Shown one piece after another: positions 8,587-17,001 of a stretch of 64,000 nt of DNA; position 1 is the stretch's first letter, and every line of letters starts with the position of its first letter. The notes below the pieces were generated by a model. It ran no database searches. It saw nothing but the letters and a program-made list of their open reading frames with translations, and was not told where the DNA came from. The DNA is from CAWVSB01 sp046710535 (GTDB lineage Bacteria; Pseudomonadota; Gammaproteobacteria; Pseudomonadales; CAWVSB01), in the NCBI GenBank assembly GCA_046710535.1, contig JBKEHH010000009.1, positions 59,629 through 123,628 of the forward strand, given 5' to 3'. The translations under genes and the position numbers were made by a program.

Positions 8587-9606
8587 CTAACGATGTAAAT
8601 ACTTTAACTTCAATCGTTCAATATCAGTCTTAGACAAGCCTAAGGCTTGCTGCAAATAAGCCTCAGTACTGCCATAAGCCTCATCAAGCGCATTAAACGC
8701 TGCATCGATATATTCAGGCCTTACTGCAAACATTGGTCGCAAGATATCTCGATCAATATTACTAGGAAAATAATCCGCGTAGGTATCAAGCATTTTGGAT
8801 ATTTCATCCTCAATAGGCAGATACTTATTACTCAACATATAGTCAATTAACACGGTAGATCGACTGACTCCAAGGGCCGCCAATATCAAGGCCGAACCAA
8901 ACCCAGTTCTATCCTTTCCTGCCGCGCAATGAATTAACACCGCGTCGGTGCTATCTAATAATAAGCCGGCAAACATTTGCTGGTATTGCGCTGTTTGATT
9001 CATAGCTAAGTCGACATTCAGCTCAGCCATAAACTTAGTCATTTGCTCTGCATCAGCATTGCCACTGACAACCCTGTCAAAAAAACTTTCGCCACTGCCA
9101 GGAGTAATTGCCAAGTTAATGGTTTCGGCATTGCTGTCGGCGTAGCGACTGGGCGCCCGCTCACGCTCATCATCGCGTCTAAAGTCATAGATTAGCGACA
9201 GGCTAAGCCGATCCATCAGCATTATATCTCGGCGACTTAACTCACTTAACTTGCCACTGCGATACAGCGCACCCCAACGCACCTTAGCGCCAGTTTCTGT
9301 ATCGTAGCCACCCATATCTCGAAAATTATGCACGCCTTCCATTGCTATACAGCGCTCGGTTGCTACGCCGCTATAGTCTGCGCTTTCAAGATAAAAGTAG
9401 TGCCGAGCATGCCAATTTAAATCATCAAGAACTACTATCAAGTCATCGGTTTCAATAACAAACTCAGATGACTCCAAGGACTGCGCATCTTCAGCAACAT
9501 GAATTTTAACCGGTTTACCTCCCGCCCATAAATTGATATCCAAGGTATATTCACCAGTTAACTGACGCTCAACCTTTACTTCATCCGCAGGAGTGAAAAT
9601 GGGCAT
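8587..9606 (-). CDS. Tyrosine-protein phosphatase-like protein (DSP/Y_phosphatase3 family)
   Basis: Predicted tyrosine/dual-specificity phosphatase of 339 residues. The catalytic P-loop is HCAAGKDRTGFG with nucleophile C227 and Arg six residues later. The bacterial family signature NFRDMGGYDTETG and LYRSGKLSEL precede it by about 120 residues, and FDFRRDDERE-type sequence lies between. The first ~75 residues form a separate beta-rich segment not typical of minimal family members, perhaps a substrate-recognition domain. The longer frame from TTG at 9639 lacks a ribosome binding site, so the ATG at 9606 is chosen. No signal peptide is seen. Related proteins act on phosphotyrosine or phosphoinositides; the true substrate is unknown. 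Confidence 0.85.
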   Translation of the reverse strand: MPIFTPADEVKVERQLTGEYTLDINLWAGGKPVKIHVAEDAQSLESSEFVIETDDLIVVLDDLNWHARHYFYLESADYSGVATERCIAMEGVHNFRDMGGYDTETGAKVRWGALYRSGKLSELSRRDIMLMDRLSLSLIYDFRRDDERERAPSRYADSNAETINLAITPGSGESFFDRVVSGNADAEQMTKFMAELNVDLAMNQTAQYQQMFAGLLLDSTDAVLIHCAAGKDRTGFGSALILAALGVSRSTVLIDYMLSNKYLPIEDEISKMLDTYADYFPSNIDRDILRPMFAVRPEYIDAAFNALDEAYGSTEAYLQQALGLSKTDIERLKLKYLHR

Positions 9607-9742
9607 AAACAACTCATAAAAAAAAATTATGGAATACAAAAAAACTATTTAAAAACACTCAGCCAGAATACCCATTATTACAATCGAAGGCGGCATACTT
9701 TGTCACAATTTGACAAATATCAGCATATCAATCAATAAGCTA

Positions 9743-9771
9743 TTAAACCTTTAACAATGCGTTAATATAGT
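9743..9771 (+). promoter_or_regulatory. Putative promoter for the NTF2-like gene and dgkA
   Basis: TTAAAC and TATAGT are separated by 17 bp, 30 bp upstream of the ATG at 9802. The -10 is good and the -35 weak. Confidence 0.4.
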
Positions 9772-9801
9772 TACAAATAAAACCGATACTGGCACCGCCT
9801 T

Positions 9802-10260
9802 ATGCTTCAACCTTACCATCAGATTATGCATCTACTGCATGTGTATGCCGAATATATTGATAATGGGAACTTTGCCGACTTGGGCGAACTATTTGTTTAT
9901 GGCCAAGTGGTGAGTAATAACAGCGAAAATATTGCCGCTGGCAAAAACGCCGTAATAAATATGTATAAAAGTGCCACCAGAATTTATCCTGATAACGGTA
10001 CGCCCCATACCCAGCATATCGTCAGTAATATCAACATCAACATTGACGGCGATAGCAGCCACGCCACTGCTAAAAGTCGTTTTACCGTATACCAACAGTT
10101 ACCTGACTTCCCCTTACAAACTATCATCGCTGGGCGCTATGAAGATAGCTTCCAGCTAATCGATGCCCAATGGTGGTTTAAAGAGAGGAATATTCAGCCA
10201 GAGCTATATGGTGATTTAAGCCGACACCTATTATTTGACCCTAAGGAACTACAACTATAA
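9802..10260 (+). CDS. NTF2-fold (SnoaL-like) protein
   Basis: Cytoplasmic protein of 152 residues with the SnoaL/NTF2 cone-fold pattern. An N-terminal helix pair (HQIMHLLHVYAEYIDNGNFADLG) leads to a strand with LFVYGQV, a central helix KNAVINMYKSATRI, then HTQHIVSNININIDGDSSHATAKSRFTVYQ and a final YEDSFQLIDAQWWFKERN strand. The HTQHIVSN stretch resembles the active-site region of hydroxylating-dioxygenase-type and steroid-isomerase-like members, which often catalyse small-molecule turnover. The substrate cannot be inferred. It lies 2 bp upstream of dgkA, so the two are likely cotranscribed. Confidence 0.75.
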   Translation: MLQPYHQIMHLLHVYAEYIDNGNFADLGELFVYGQVVSNNSENIAAGKNAVINMYKSATRIYPDNGTPHTQHIVSNININIDGDSSHATAKSRFTVYQQLPDFPLQTIIAGRYEDSFQLIDAQWWFKERNIQPELYGDLSRHLLFDPKELQL

Positions 10261-10262
10261 TC

Positions 10263-10658
10263 ATGCAAGCTGATCAACAAAAAAGGGGGAACAAGCCCGC
10301 CGCTAAAGGGCTCAAGCGACTGGCTAATGCCGCAATTTATTCCAAACAAGGAGTTATTGCGACCTGGAAAAGTGAAGAAGCATTCCGCCTTGACGTGTGG
10401 TTATTTATAATACTTACACCAGTGGCATTTTGGCTAGGGCTAACAGGCTTAGAACAAGCGGTATTAATGATTTGCTTAGTGTTAGTCATTCTGTGCGAGC
10501 TAATCAATTCGGCATTAGAAGCAATAGTAGACAGAATTAGTGACGAGATGCATCCCCTTGCAGGCATGGCCAAGGACATAGGCTCGGCATTAGTACTCAT
10601 CTCATGTTCGCTGACTGTTTTGGTATGGGGCTTGATCGCTTGGGATCGTTTTCTATAA
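10263..10658 (+). CDS. dgkA: Diacylglycerol kinase
   Basis: Small integral inner-membrane kinase that phosphorylates diacylglycerol to phosphatidate, recycling lipid headgroup by-products. The 131 residues compare with about 120 in E. coli; the extra length is a basic N-terminal tail. Characteristic motifs are EEAFRLDVW near the first amphipathic helix, then three membrane helices and the catalytic ELINSALEAIVDRI block (about 80-93). HPLAGMAKDIGSA precedes the last helix. ATG at 10263 lies just after the NTF2-like stop. Function is well supported by family conservation. Confidence 0.95.
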   Translation: MQADQQKRGNKPAAKGLKRLANAAIYSKQGVIATWKSEEAFRLDVWLFIILTPVAFWLGLTGLEQAVLMICLVLVILCELINSALEAIVDRISDEMHPLAGMAKDIGSALVLISCSLTVLVWGLIAWDRFL

Positions 10659-10701
10659 ACTGACAAAAACCCAAATATCGCGGTAAACAACACCGTATCT
10701 G

Positions 10702-10730
10702 TTGACAATGCCGACTCAAACCACAATAAT
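10702..10730 (+). promoter_or_regulatory. Promoter for rpsT
   Basis: A perfect TTGACA and AATAAT are spaced 17 bp apart and followed by a GC-rich discriminator (GCCGC), typical of growth-rate and stringently controlled ribosomal promoters. It leaves a leader of about 50 nt. Confidence 0.7.
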
Positions 10731-10785
10731 GCCGCTCCCTTGATTTCAGACCTTGATTTCAATACTAGATATGAGGATTTAAACG

Positions 10786-11049
10786 GTGGCCAATACTCCA
10801 CAGGCTCGAAAGCGAGTTCGTCAATCAGAGGAACGTCGCGGCCACAATGCTGGCTTTCGTTCAATGGTTCGCACCTACATCAAGAAAGTTATTGCAGCGA
10901 TTGAAAGCGGTGATAAAGCTAAAGCACAAGAAGCTTACGATCAAGCTGTGCCAGTCATTGATAGCATGGCCGACAAAGGCATTTTGCACAAAAATAAAGC
11001 TGCTCGTCATAAGAGCCGCTTGAATGCTAAAGTTAAAGCACTAGCTTAA
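10786..11049 (+). CDS. rpsT: 30S ribosomal protein S20
   Basis: Primary 16S rRNA binding protein of 87 residues, with the typical start ANTPQARKRVRQ and basic helical-hairpin structure (helix with SMVRTYIKKVIAAI and the C-terminal NKAARHKSRLNAKVKAL). The start codon is GTG at 10786, with GAGGA 11 bases upstream. A non-ATG start is also the rule for E. coli rpsT (UUG), where it limits translation and allows autoregulation. The gene is monocistronic, with its own promoter and terminator. Confidence 0.97.
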   Translation: MANTPQARKRVRQSEERRGHNAGFRSMVRTYIKKVIAAIESGDKAKAQEAYDQAVPVIDSMADKGILHKNKAARHKSRLNAKVKALA

Positions 11050-11064
11050 TTAAATCTAGAAAGT

Positions 11065-11092
11065 AAAAAAACCGGCGATAGCCGGTTTTTTT
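11065..11092. terminator. Bidirectional terminator between rpsT and proB
   Basis: AAAAAACCGGC-GATA-GCCGGTTTTTTT forms a symmetrical stem with A- and T-tracts. It serves convergent rpsT (plus) and the end of the rplU-proB operon (minus). Confidence 0.92.
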
Positions 11093-11114
11093 ATTGGCAA
11101 AATCAGCATGCTAG

Positions 11115-12236
11115 CTAAATCAGCACTAAGTTATCACGATGAATCAATTCATCTTGGTCACGATAGCCTAAAATTTCTTCAAATTGACCCGAGTGCTTGC
11201 CAGCAATCTGCTTTGCCTCAACGCTGCTATAATTAATAATGCCCTTAGCGATCTCTGTGCCATTAGCATCTACGCAAAGCACAATCTCACCGCGTTCAAA
11301 CTGCCCCTGAACTTCAGTTACCCCAACCGACAATAAACTACCGCCTGAATCCTTCAGTACTTTTACTGCGCCACTATCAAGTAACAAACTTCCACTCGCT
11401 GCAGAATGTACTGCAAGCCAATGTTTACGCGCAGCGCCTTCAGTCCCTGCGGTTAACAATGTACCCACCAGCTTACCGCTAGCCACGTCACTTAAAACGC
11501 TAGGATTGTGACCACCTACAATAATAGTGTCAGTACCAGAACGAGACGCTAACCGTGCAGCCTTTATCTTTGTCGCCATGCCGCCCTGACCTAAATGACC
11601 CTTGCTGGCACCGGCATAAGCTAGCAGCGCATCATCATCCGCTGCAGCTTCAGCGATTAGCTTAGCGCCCGGGTTATCTCTGGGATCACTATCAAACAAC
11701 CCATCTTGGTCGGTTAAAATTAATAATAAGTCTGCATCAATCAAGTTGGCAACCATCGCCGCCAAGGTATCATTGTCTCCAAACCGAAACTCTTCTGTCA
11801 CCACCGTGTCATTTTCATTTACCACTGGCACAACACCAAGCTCTATAAGAGTATTGATGGCGCTACGAGCATTTAGATAGCGCTGGCGATGCGATAAATC
11901 ATCATGCACCAATAAAATTTGCGCAGTATGTATATTGTAACGCGCAAATGCCGCCTCCCACGTCTGCACTAGACCCATTTGGCCAATAGCAGCAGCTGCT
12001 TGTAAATGATGAATTGCCGTAGGGCGCCGGGACCAGCCAAGACGAGTCATGCCCGCGGCAACAGCGCCGGATGAAACCAGCACTAACTCTATTCCATCGA
12101 CTGATAATTTCGCTAAATGATCTACCCACTGATTTATTAAGACAGCGTTTAAACCGCGGCCATTATCCGTTAGTAGCGCGCTACCAATCTTAACTACCCA
12201 GCGCTTAGCTGATATTATTGAATTTCTTTCAGACAT
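11115..12236 (-). CDS. proB: Glutamate 5-kinase
   Basis: First enzyme of proline biosynthesis: phosphorylates glutamate to gamma-glutamyl phosphate. The 373 residues have the standard two-domain layout. The amino-acid kinase domain (about 8-260) carries VVKIGSALLTDNGRG, the SSGAVAAGM loop, NENDTVV and the GGMATKIKAA nucleotide-binding loop. The PUA domain occupies about 280-370. It is the last gene of rplU-rpmA-obgE-proB, 15 bp after obgE, an arrangement common in gammaproteobacteria. ProA is not in the window. In most bacteria the enzyme is feedback-inhibited by proline. Confidence 0.97.
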   Translation of the reverse strand: MSERNSIISAKRWVVKIGSALLTDNGRGLNAVLINQWVDHLAKLSVDGIELVLVSSGAVAAGMTRLGWSRRPTAIHHLQAAAAIGQMGLVQTWEAAFARYNIHTAQILLVHDDLSHRQRYLNARSAINTLIELGVVPVVNENDTVVTEEFRFGDNDTLAAMVANLIDADLLLILTDQDGLFDSDPRDNPGAKLIAEAAADDDALLAYAGASKGHLGQGGMATKIKAARLASRSGTDTIIVGGHNPSVLSDVASGKLVGTLLTAGTEGAARKHWLAVHSAASGSLLLDSGAVKVLKDSGGSLLSVGVTEVQGQFERGEIVLCVDANGTEIAKGIINYSSVEAKQIAGKHSGQFEEILGYRDQDELIHRDNLVLI

Positions 12237-12251
12237 TACTCTTCAAACCAT

Positions 12252-13448
12252 TTATTCAGCGTAGTGTACTTCTACATCACCATCTTCGTCGTCATAATCT
12301 TCATTGTCATCTGCCTGCCCCTGTCGCTTGGCTCGCCTAGACAGTTCCAAATCTCTGATTCGCTCACGGCCTTCAGATTGCATATCGTCCTGGAACTGAC
12401 GCTCAGCAGCGGCTAATTCTTCATCATCTTTCTCGCCCTGCTTCTTATCATCAATATGCGTCATAATATCTCGACACAGAGGTTCCGTACCCTGACCGGT
12501 TACTGCAGACACAACGTAAACAGGACCATCCCACTCTAATTTTTCTAGCAACTGCGCTACGGCTTCATCACACTCATCTGGCAATAATAAATCCATCTTA
12601 TTAATCACCAGCCAACGCGGTCTTTTAGCTAGCGTAGGACTAAAGTTTTCCAGCTCTTGAGCAATATCAATCACCGCTTGAGCTGGGTCGCTGCCATCGA
12701 TAGGATGAATATCCACCAAATGCAACAATAGCCGGTTGCGAGTTAAATGCTTAAGAAAGCGAATACCGAGGCCCGCACCCTCAGATGCTCCGGCGATCAG
12801 GCCAGGAATATCAGCCACCACGAAACTTTGGTGCCCTGCCACTTTAACTACGCCTAAACTAGGGCTTATCGTAGTAAACGGATAATCCGCTATTTTTGGC
12901 CTAGCGGCAGAAACCGAGCTAATAAATGTTGATTTACCCGCATTGGGCAAGCCCAATAAACCCACATCTGCGAGCAACTTAAGCTCTAAACGCAAATTAC
13001 GCATCTCGCCGGGAGTACCATTTGAGGTCTGTCTGGGAGCGCGATTAGTGCTCGACTTATAACGCGCATTTCCAAGCCCGTGAAAGCCACCGCGAGCAAC
13101 GACAATTTCTTGCCCGGCCTTGGTTAAATCTCCTAAAATCTCACCGGTATCATCATCAATAATAGATGTCCCTACTGGCACTCTAAGAAATAACTCACCG
13201 CCAGCCGCGCCCGTGCAGTTAGCACCTTTGCCAGGCTGACCACTTTTGGCTTTATAAAACCGCGTGTAACGGAAATCTATCATGGTGTTTATGCCTTCGT
13301 CTGCCTGCATAATAACACTGCCGCCATCGCCGCCATCACCGCCATCAGGGCCACCAAACGGAATATATTTCTCACGGCGAAAGCTTAAGCAGCCATTACC
13401 ACCTTTACCCGCCTCTATTTTTACTACCGCTTCATCAATAAACTTCAT
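12252..13448 (-). CDS. obgE: GTPase ObgE/CgtA
   Basis: Essential Obg-family GTPase that binds the 50S subunit and links ribosome assembly to ppGpp and cell-cycle state. The 398 residues comprise the glycine-rich Obg fold (1-158, with SFRREKYIPFGGPDGGDGG), then the G domain: G1 GLPNAGKST, G2 PFTTISPSLG, G3 DIPGLI and G4 NKMD. An acidic C-terminal tail (about 375-398) is rich in Asp/Glu. The tail length resembles other gammaproteobacterial ObgE proteins. It follows rpmA across a hairpin terminator, so its expression is probably reduced relative to L21/L27. ATG at 13448. Confidence 0.97.
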   Translation of the reverse strand: MKFIDEAVVKIEAGKGGNGCLSFRREKYIPFGGPDGGDGGDGGSVIMQADEGINTMIDFRYTRFYKAKSGQPGKGANCTGAAGGELFLRVPVGTSIIDDDTGEILGDLTKAGQEIVVARGGFHGLGNARYKSSTNRAPRQTSNGTPGEMRNLRLELKLLADVGLLGLPNAGKSTFISSVSAARPKIADYPFTTISPSLGVVKVAGHQSFVVADIPGLIAGASEGAGLGIRFLKHLTRNRLLLHLVDIHPIDGSDPAQAVIDIAQELENFSPTLAKRPRWLVINKMDLLLPDECDEAVAQLLEKLEWDGPVYVVSAVTGQGTEPLCRDIMTHIDDKKQGEKDDEELAAAERQFQDDMQSEGRERIRDLELSRRAKRQGQADDNEDYDDEDGDVEVHYAE

Positions 13449-13495
13449 ACTTACCCCCAGAGCTGAACTCCGGCTAATTCAATGCAGCTTAACGT

Positions 13496-13525
13496 AAAAA
13501 GCCCCGTATTGGACGGGGCTTTTAC
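13496..13525 (-). terminator. Terminator or attenuator between rpmA and obgE
   Basis: The stem AGCCCCGT-ATTGG-ACGGGGCT is flanked by A5 and T4, so on the minus strand a GC hairpin is followed by a T-tract. It lies between rpmA and obgE, which are otherwise one transcription unit. Partial read-through would set the L27:ObgE ratio. Confidence 0.85.
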
Positions 13526-13544
13526 ATTTTAGGTTACTTTGCTG

Positions 13545-13802
13545 CTAAGCCGTCACAACATTTATAAATTTGCGATTTTTAGGACCTTTAACAACAAACT
13601 CTACCTTGCCAGCCTCGGTGGCGAAGATAGTGTGGTCTTTACCACAGCCTACGTTCGCTCCCGGGTGAAAACGAGTTCCACGCTGACGAACAATAATATT
13701 ACCAGCCGCTACTACTTGACCACCGAAACGCTTAACACCTAGGCGTTTGGACTCGGAATCGCGACCGTTATTAGTACTACCACCTGCTTTCTTATGAGCC
13801 AT
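13545..13802 (-). CDS. rpmA: 50S ribosomal protein L27
   Basis: L27, 85 residues, near the peptidyl transferase centre. The N-terminus MAHKKAGGSTNNGRDS is the classic Gram-negative form reaching into the active site, with no Firmicutes-type cleavable extension. The core contains GVKRFGGQ and the IIVRQRGTRFHPG loop. It follows rplU by 20 bp. Confidence 0.98.
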   Translation of the reverse strand: MAHKKAGGSTNNGRDSESKRLGVKRFGGQVVAAGNIIVRQRGTRFHPGANVGCGKDHTIFATEAGKVEFVVKGPKNRKFINVVTA

Positions 13803-13822
13803 TTTACTCTCCTAAACTTAGC

Positions 13823-14134
13823 TTAGCCGGTAATACCGGTAATTTTAACTTCAGTATACCACTGACGGTGACCTGCACGCTTCATGTGATGCTTACGACG
13901 TTTGAACTTAATAATATTTACTTTTTTGTGTCTAGCTTGATCGATAACTTCTGCCGTAACTTTAGCTCCAGCTACTACTGGCTCACCAATTTTTACGCTA
14001 TCGCCTTCACCAACCAACAAAACTTCGTCAAATACAATAGTTCCACCAGTCTCAACTTCAATCTTTTCAAGCTTTAAAGTCTCACCTTCTACTACTCGGT
14101 GCTGCTTACCACCGCTTTTAATCACTGCGTACAT
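13823..14134 (-). CDS. rplU: 50S ribosomal protein L21
   Basis: L21, 103 residues, binds 23S rRNA together with L20. It begins MYAVIKSGGKQHRV and ends with the basic KFKRRKHHMKRAGHRQWYTEVKITGI. The ATG at 14134 is the real start. A longer frame to 14197 is only read-through of the leader. It is the first gene of the rplU-rpmA-obgE-proB operon, with a strong promoter and a leader of about 100 nt containing a hairpin. Confidence 0.98.
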   Translation of the reverse strand: MYAVIKSGGKQHRVVEGETLKLEKIEVETGGTIVFDEVLLVGEGDSVKIGEPVVAGAKVTAEVIDQARHKKVNIIKFKRRKHHMKRAGHRQWYTEVKITGITG

Positions 14135-14195
14135 AGTTAACTCCGCGTCAGTTAGCCTGCTTACGAATACGGGATCGTTCGGCGCAAGTTCAGGC

Positions 14196-14226
14196 ACTCA
14201 ATTCTTGGTATCTGACTGAATTGAGT
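14196..14226 (-). promoter_or_regulatory. Hairpin in the rplU leader
   Basis: ACTCAATTC (14196-14204) and GAATTGAGT (14218-14226) form an exact 9-bp stem with a 13-nt loop, just downstream of the rplU promoter on the minus strand. There is no T-tract. It is a candidate autoregulatory leader element for L21, by analogy with other ribosomal protein leaders. Confidence 0.4.
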
Positions 14227-14241
14227 TTGTCAGGGGCGCGA

Positions 14242-14270
14242 ATTATATAGATACAACTGATCTGAAGCAA
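14242..14270 (-). promoter_or_regulatory. Promoter of the rplU operon
   Basis: On the minus strand, TTGCTT and a perfect TATAAT lie 17 bp apart, followed by the GC-rich discriminator TCGCGCCCC. This is typical of stringently controlled promoters. Confidence 0.75.
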
Positions 14271-14307
14271 CTGTTTGAACAGCTTTTATGTTACCCTAAA
14301 CCCTTAC

Positions 14308-14336
14308 TTGACAGGCATGACGTAGCTTTCTAGCAT
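14308..14336 (+). promoter_or_regulatory. Putative promoter of ispB
   Basis: A perfect TTGACA, a 17-bp spacer and TAGCAT lie 44 bp upstream of the ispB ATG. The promoter is divergent from the rplU promoter. Confidence 0.55.
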
Positions 14337-14380
14337 GCAGCTCGATTTGATAAAAACCTCTGCACGGAAACCATCAATTA

Positions 14381-15343
14381 ATGCAAGCAATACGTAACGC
14401 TGTTGCCGAAGAATTCGAGATAGTTAATCAATTAGTTATAGCCGAATTACACTCTGAAGTAGCCTTGGTAGAGAGTATCGGCAACTATATCATTGATGCT
14501 GGCGGCAAACGTCTGCGCCCACTATTAGTACTGCTATGCGGCAAGGCATTAAATGGCAACACCCAAAATACCACCCAATTTGCGGCAATTGTGGAATTCA
14601 TCCACACTGCAACCCTACTACATGACGATGTTGTGGATATTTCTTCCCTAAGGCGTGGCCGCCCGACCGCTAATGCCGAGTGGGGCAATGCGTCCAGCGT
14701 ACTAGTCGGAGACTTTATCTACTCACGCGCATTTCAACTGATGGTGCGAATGGGCAATATGGACATTATGGCGCTAATGGCTAACACCACCAATCGAATC
14801 GCTGAAGGTGAAGTATTGCAACTGGAACGAGCAGGCAAGCCAGATACTACTGAAAATGCTTACTACCGTATTATTGAACAAAAAACGGCAGTACTATTTG
14901 AAGCGGCCACCCAAGGGGCAGCCATTTTAGCCAACTGCGACCTGCAGACCCAGCAAGCAGCAAAGGCCTACGGTCATCATTTGGGGATGGCATTTCAGTT
15001 AATTGATGACGTTCTTGACTACACTGGTGATGCAGCTGCCATGGGCAAAAATGTTGGTGATGACTTAAACGAAGGCAAGCCAACTCTACCCCTAATACAT
15101 GCGATGAAACACGGGTCTCTGCTCCAAAAAGAGCTTATCTACAATGCAATTGAATCCAAAAATAGTGACAACATCGCTGAGATAATTTTAGCAGTTAACG
15201 AGACCGGGGCACTTGAATATACTAAAGACAAAGCGCGATCACATAGAGACAAGGCGATAGCAAGTATTGCCAATTTCCCCGACTGCGAGCAAACAATACA
15301 AATGGTCAGACTAGCTGACTTGGCGGTACAGCGAAATCACTAG
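14381..15343 (+). CDS. ispB: Octaprenyl diphosphate synthase
   Basis: All-trans polyprenyl diphosphate synthase that makes the ubiquinone side chain from FPP and IPP. The 320 residues match IspB. The first aspartate-rich motif is DDVVD (82-86) followed by RRGRPTA. The second is LIDDVLDYTGD (about 207-217). The GGKRLRPLL motif near residue 41 binds IPP. Chain length cannot be read exactly from sequence. Divergent placement from rplU is the usual gammaproteobacterial arrangement. Confidence 0.95.
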   Translation: MQAIRNAVAEEFEIVNQLVIAELHSEVALVESIGNYIIDAGGKRLRPLLVLLCGKALNGNTQNTTQFAAIVEFIHTATLLHDDVVDISSLRRGRPTANAEWGNASSVLVGDFIYSRAFQLMVRMGNMDIMALMANTTNRIAEGEVLQLERAGKPDTTENAYYRIIEQKTAVLFEAATQGAAILANCDLQTQQAAKAYGHHLGMAFQLIDDVLDYTGDAAAMGKNVGDDLNEGKPTLPLIHAMKHGSLLQKELIYNAIESKNSDNIAEIILAVNETGALEYTKDKARSHRDKAIASIANFPDCEQTIQMVRLADLAVQRNH

Positions 15344-15386
15344 CCCAGAAATAATTTAAGTTATTTGTATTTTAGGAAGCCATACC

Positions 15387-16991
15387 ATGAGCAAACAGCA
15401 AGCGCTGCCAGCAAGCCCGACCGTTGAGAAGCTTTCCGACAATTTAGCCAAATTATCAGCCATTGGTTTGAGCAATCTGCTTAAGACTGACCCATCTCGC
15501 CACAACAAAATGACCTTCAATGCCGCAGGACTGGATCTGAACTTTAGCCACAACCTTATTGATCTTGAAACGATTTCGCTATTCAACCAATTATTTGCAG
15601 AGAAAAACTTAAGCGCTATGGTTAAAGCGCTATTTACTGGCGAACATGTCAATAGCACCGAAAACCGACCAGCTCTGCACTGTGCGATTCGAGCAGCTAT
15701 TTCCGGCAAAGCCGCACCTTATAGTGACACGATCCAAGCCGGCTATGAAAAAGCCAAAGCCTTGGTAACAAAAATTCATAATAGAGAATTCACTGCCATA
15801 AATGGCCAGGTGATTACCGACATTGTTAATGTTGGCATCGGCGGCTCTTACCTAGGGCCAAAACTTGCTTGCGATGCCCTAGCTGACTACGATCAAAAGA
15901 AGGTTAACATTCACTTTGTCGCTAACATCGACCCTAGTGAAATGGCGGATTGCCTAGCCAAACTAGCACCGGATACAACACTATTTATTATCTCGTCAAA
16001 ATCATTTAGTACGGAAGAAACTCTAAGCAATGCAAAAACCGCTATCAGCTGGCTTGGGCAAACTAGACTAACTCAGTTATTTGCTGTGACCAGCAATGTG
16101 CCTGCCGCGACTAATCTTGGTATACCAGAGGATCACTGCCTGCCCATATGGGACTGGATTGGTGGCCGCTACTCCATTTGGTCAAACATCGGCCTGCCAA
16201 TTATGCTGAAAATTGGCAGCGAGAACTTTGAAGAAATGCTGGCTGGCGCTTATGCAATGGATCAACATTTTCAGGCATCGACAGATGTAGCGCAGAATAT
16301 GCCACTGATGCTAGCCGCCCTAGAAATTTGGCATGTTAATTTTCAAACCTATGATTCGCTGGGCGTATTACCATACAGTTACCGCTTAAAAATGCTGCCT
16401 GACTATTTACAGCAGCTAACCATGGAAAGTAACGGTAAGTCAGTTAATCGAAACGGGCAATCAATTGGCCATGCCACCAACCCCGTGTTATGGGGCAGTG
16501 TTGGCACAGAGGGACAGCACTCTTTTCATCAACTATTGCATCAAGGAACCAACACCATTCCATGTGACTTTATTTTGCCCATTCGATCACATACTGATGA
16601 CGATGAAGCGCAATTAAAGCTAGTAGCAAATTGCTTAGCACAACGGCGAGCACTGCTAACAGGCAAAAGCCTTACTGAAGTTGCGACTGAACTATTAAGC
16701 AAAGGCCTAGATAGCAAGACCGCCAGTGATTTAGCGCCGCATAAAACGATGACCGGCAATCGTCCAAGCAACTTAATCACATTGGATAAAATAACGCCCC
16801 AAACCCTTGGCGCGACACTTGCCTTGTATGAGCACAAAACTTTTGCCTGCAGCGTATTGTGGAATATCAACCCTTTTGATCAATGGGGGGTTGAACTGGG
16901 TAAAAAAATTGGTGAAGATTTTTACGAACAACTGCGAAGCGATCAAACTGATTTAGTCAGGGCCATCAAAAATATTGATAACCCTAACTAA
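15387..16991 (+). CDS. pgi: Glucose-6-phosphate isomerase
   Basis: Interconverts glucose-6-phosphate and fructose-6-phosphate in glycolysis and gluconeogenesis. The 534 residues compare with about 549 in E. coli. Key residues are the catalytic-base Glu in MESNGK (E347), His in LLHQG (H385), Lys near GVELGKK (about 505), and the phosphate-binding SSKSFSTEET. The signature VGTEGQHSFHQ replaces the more usual EPGTNGQH form, a known natural variant. It lies 43 bp after ispB with AGGAAG as ribosome binding site, and converges on manB. It supplies fructose-6-phosphate to the adjacent mannose pathway. Confidence 0.97.
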   Translation: MSKQQALPASPTVEKLSDNLAKLSAIGLSNLLKTDPSRHNKMTFNAAGLDLNFSHNLIDLETISLFNQLFAEKNLSAMVKALFTGEHVNSTENRPALHCAIRAAISGKAAPYSDTIQAGYEKAKALVTKIHNREFTAINGQVITDIVNVGIGGSYLGPKLACDALADYDQKKVNIHFVANIDPSEMADCLAKLAPDTTLFIISSKSFSTEETLSNAKTAISWLGQTRLTQLFAVTSNVPAATNLGIPEDHCLPIWDWIGGRYSIWSNIGLPIMLKIGSENFEEMLAGAYAMDQHFQASTDVAQNMPLMLAALEIWHVNFQTYDSLGVLPYSYRLKMLPDYLQQLTMESNGKSVNRNGQSIGHATNPVLWGSVGTEGQHSFHQLLHQGTNTIPCDFILPIRSHTDDDEAQLKLVANCLAQRRALLTGKSLTEVATELLSKGLDSKTASDLAPHKTMTGNRPSNLITLDKITPQTLGATLALYEHKTFACSVLWNINPFDQWGVELGKKIGEDFYEQLRSDQTDLVRAIKNIDNPN

Positions 16992-17001
16992 TAATCTATA
17001 A

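Noticed and set aside
10337..10864. Minus-strand open frame of 175 codons over dgkA and rpsT
   Set aside because: Antisense to two well-recognised genes and their promoter; no recognisable protein features.
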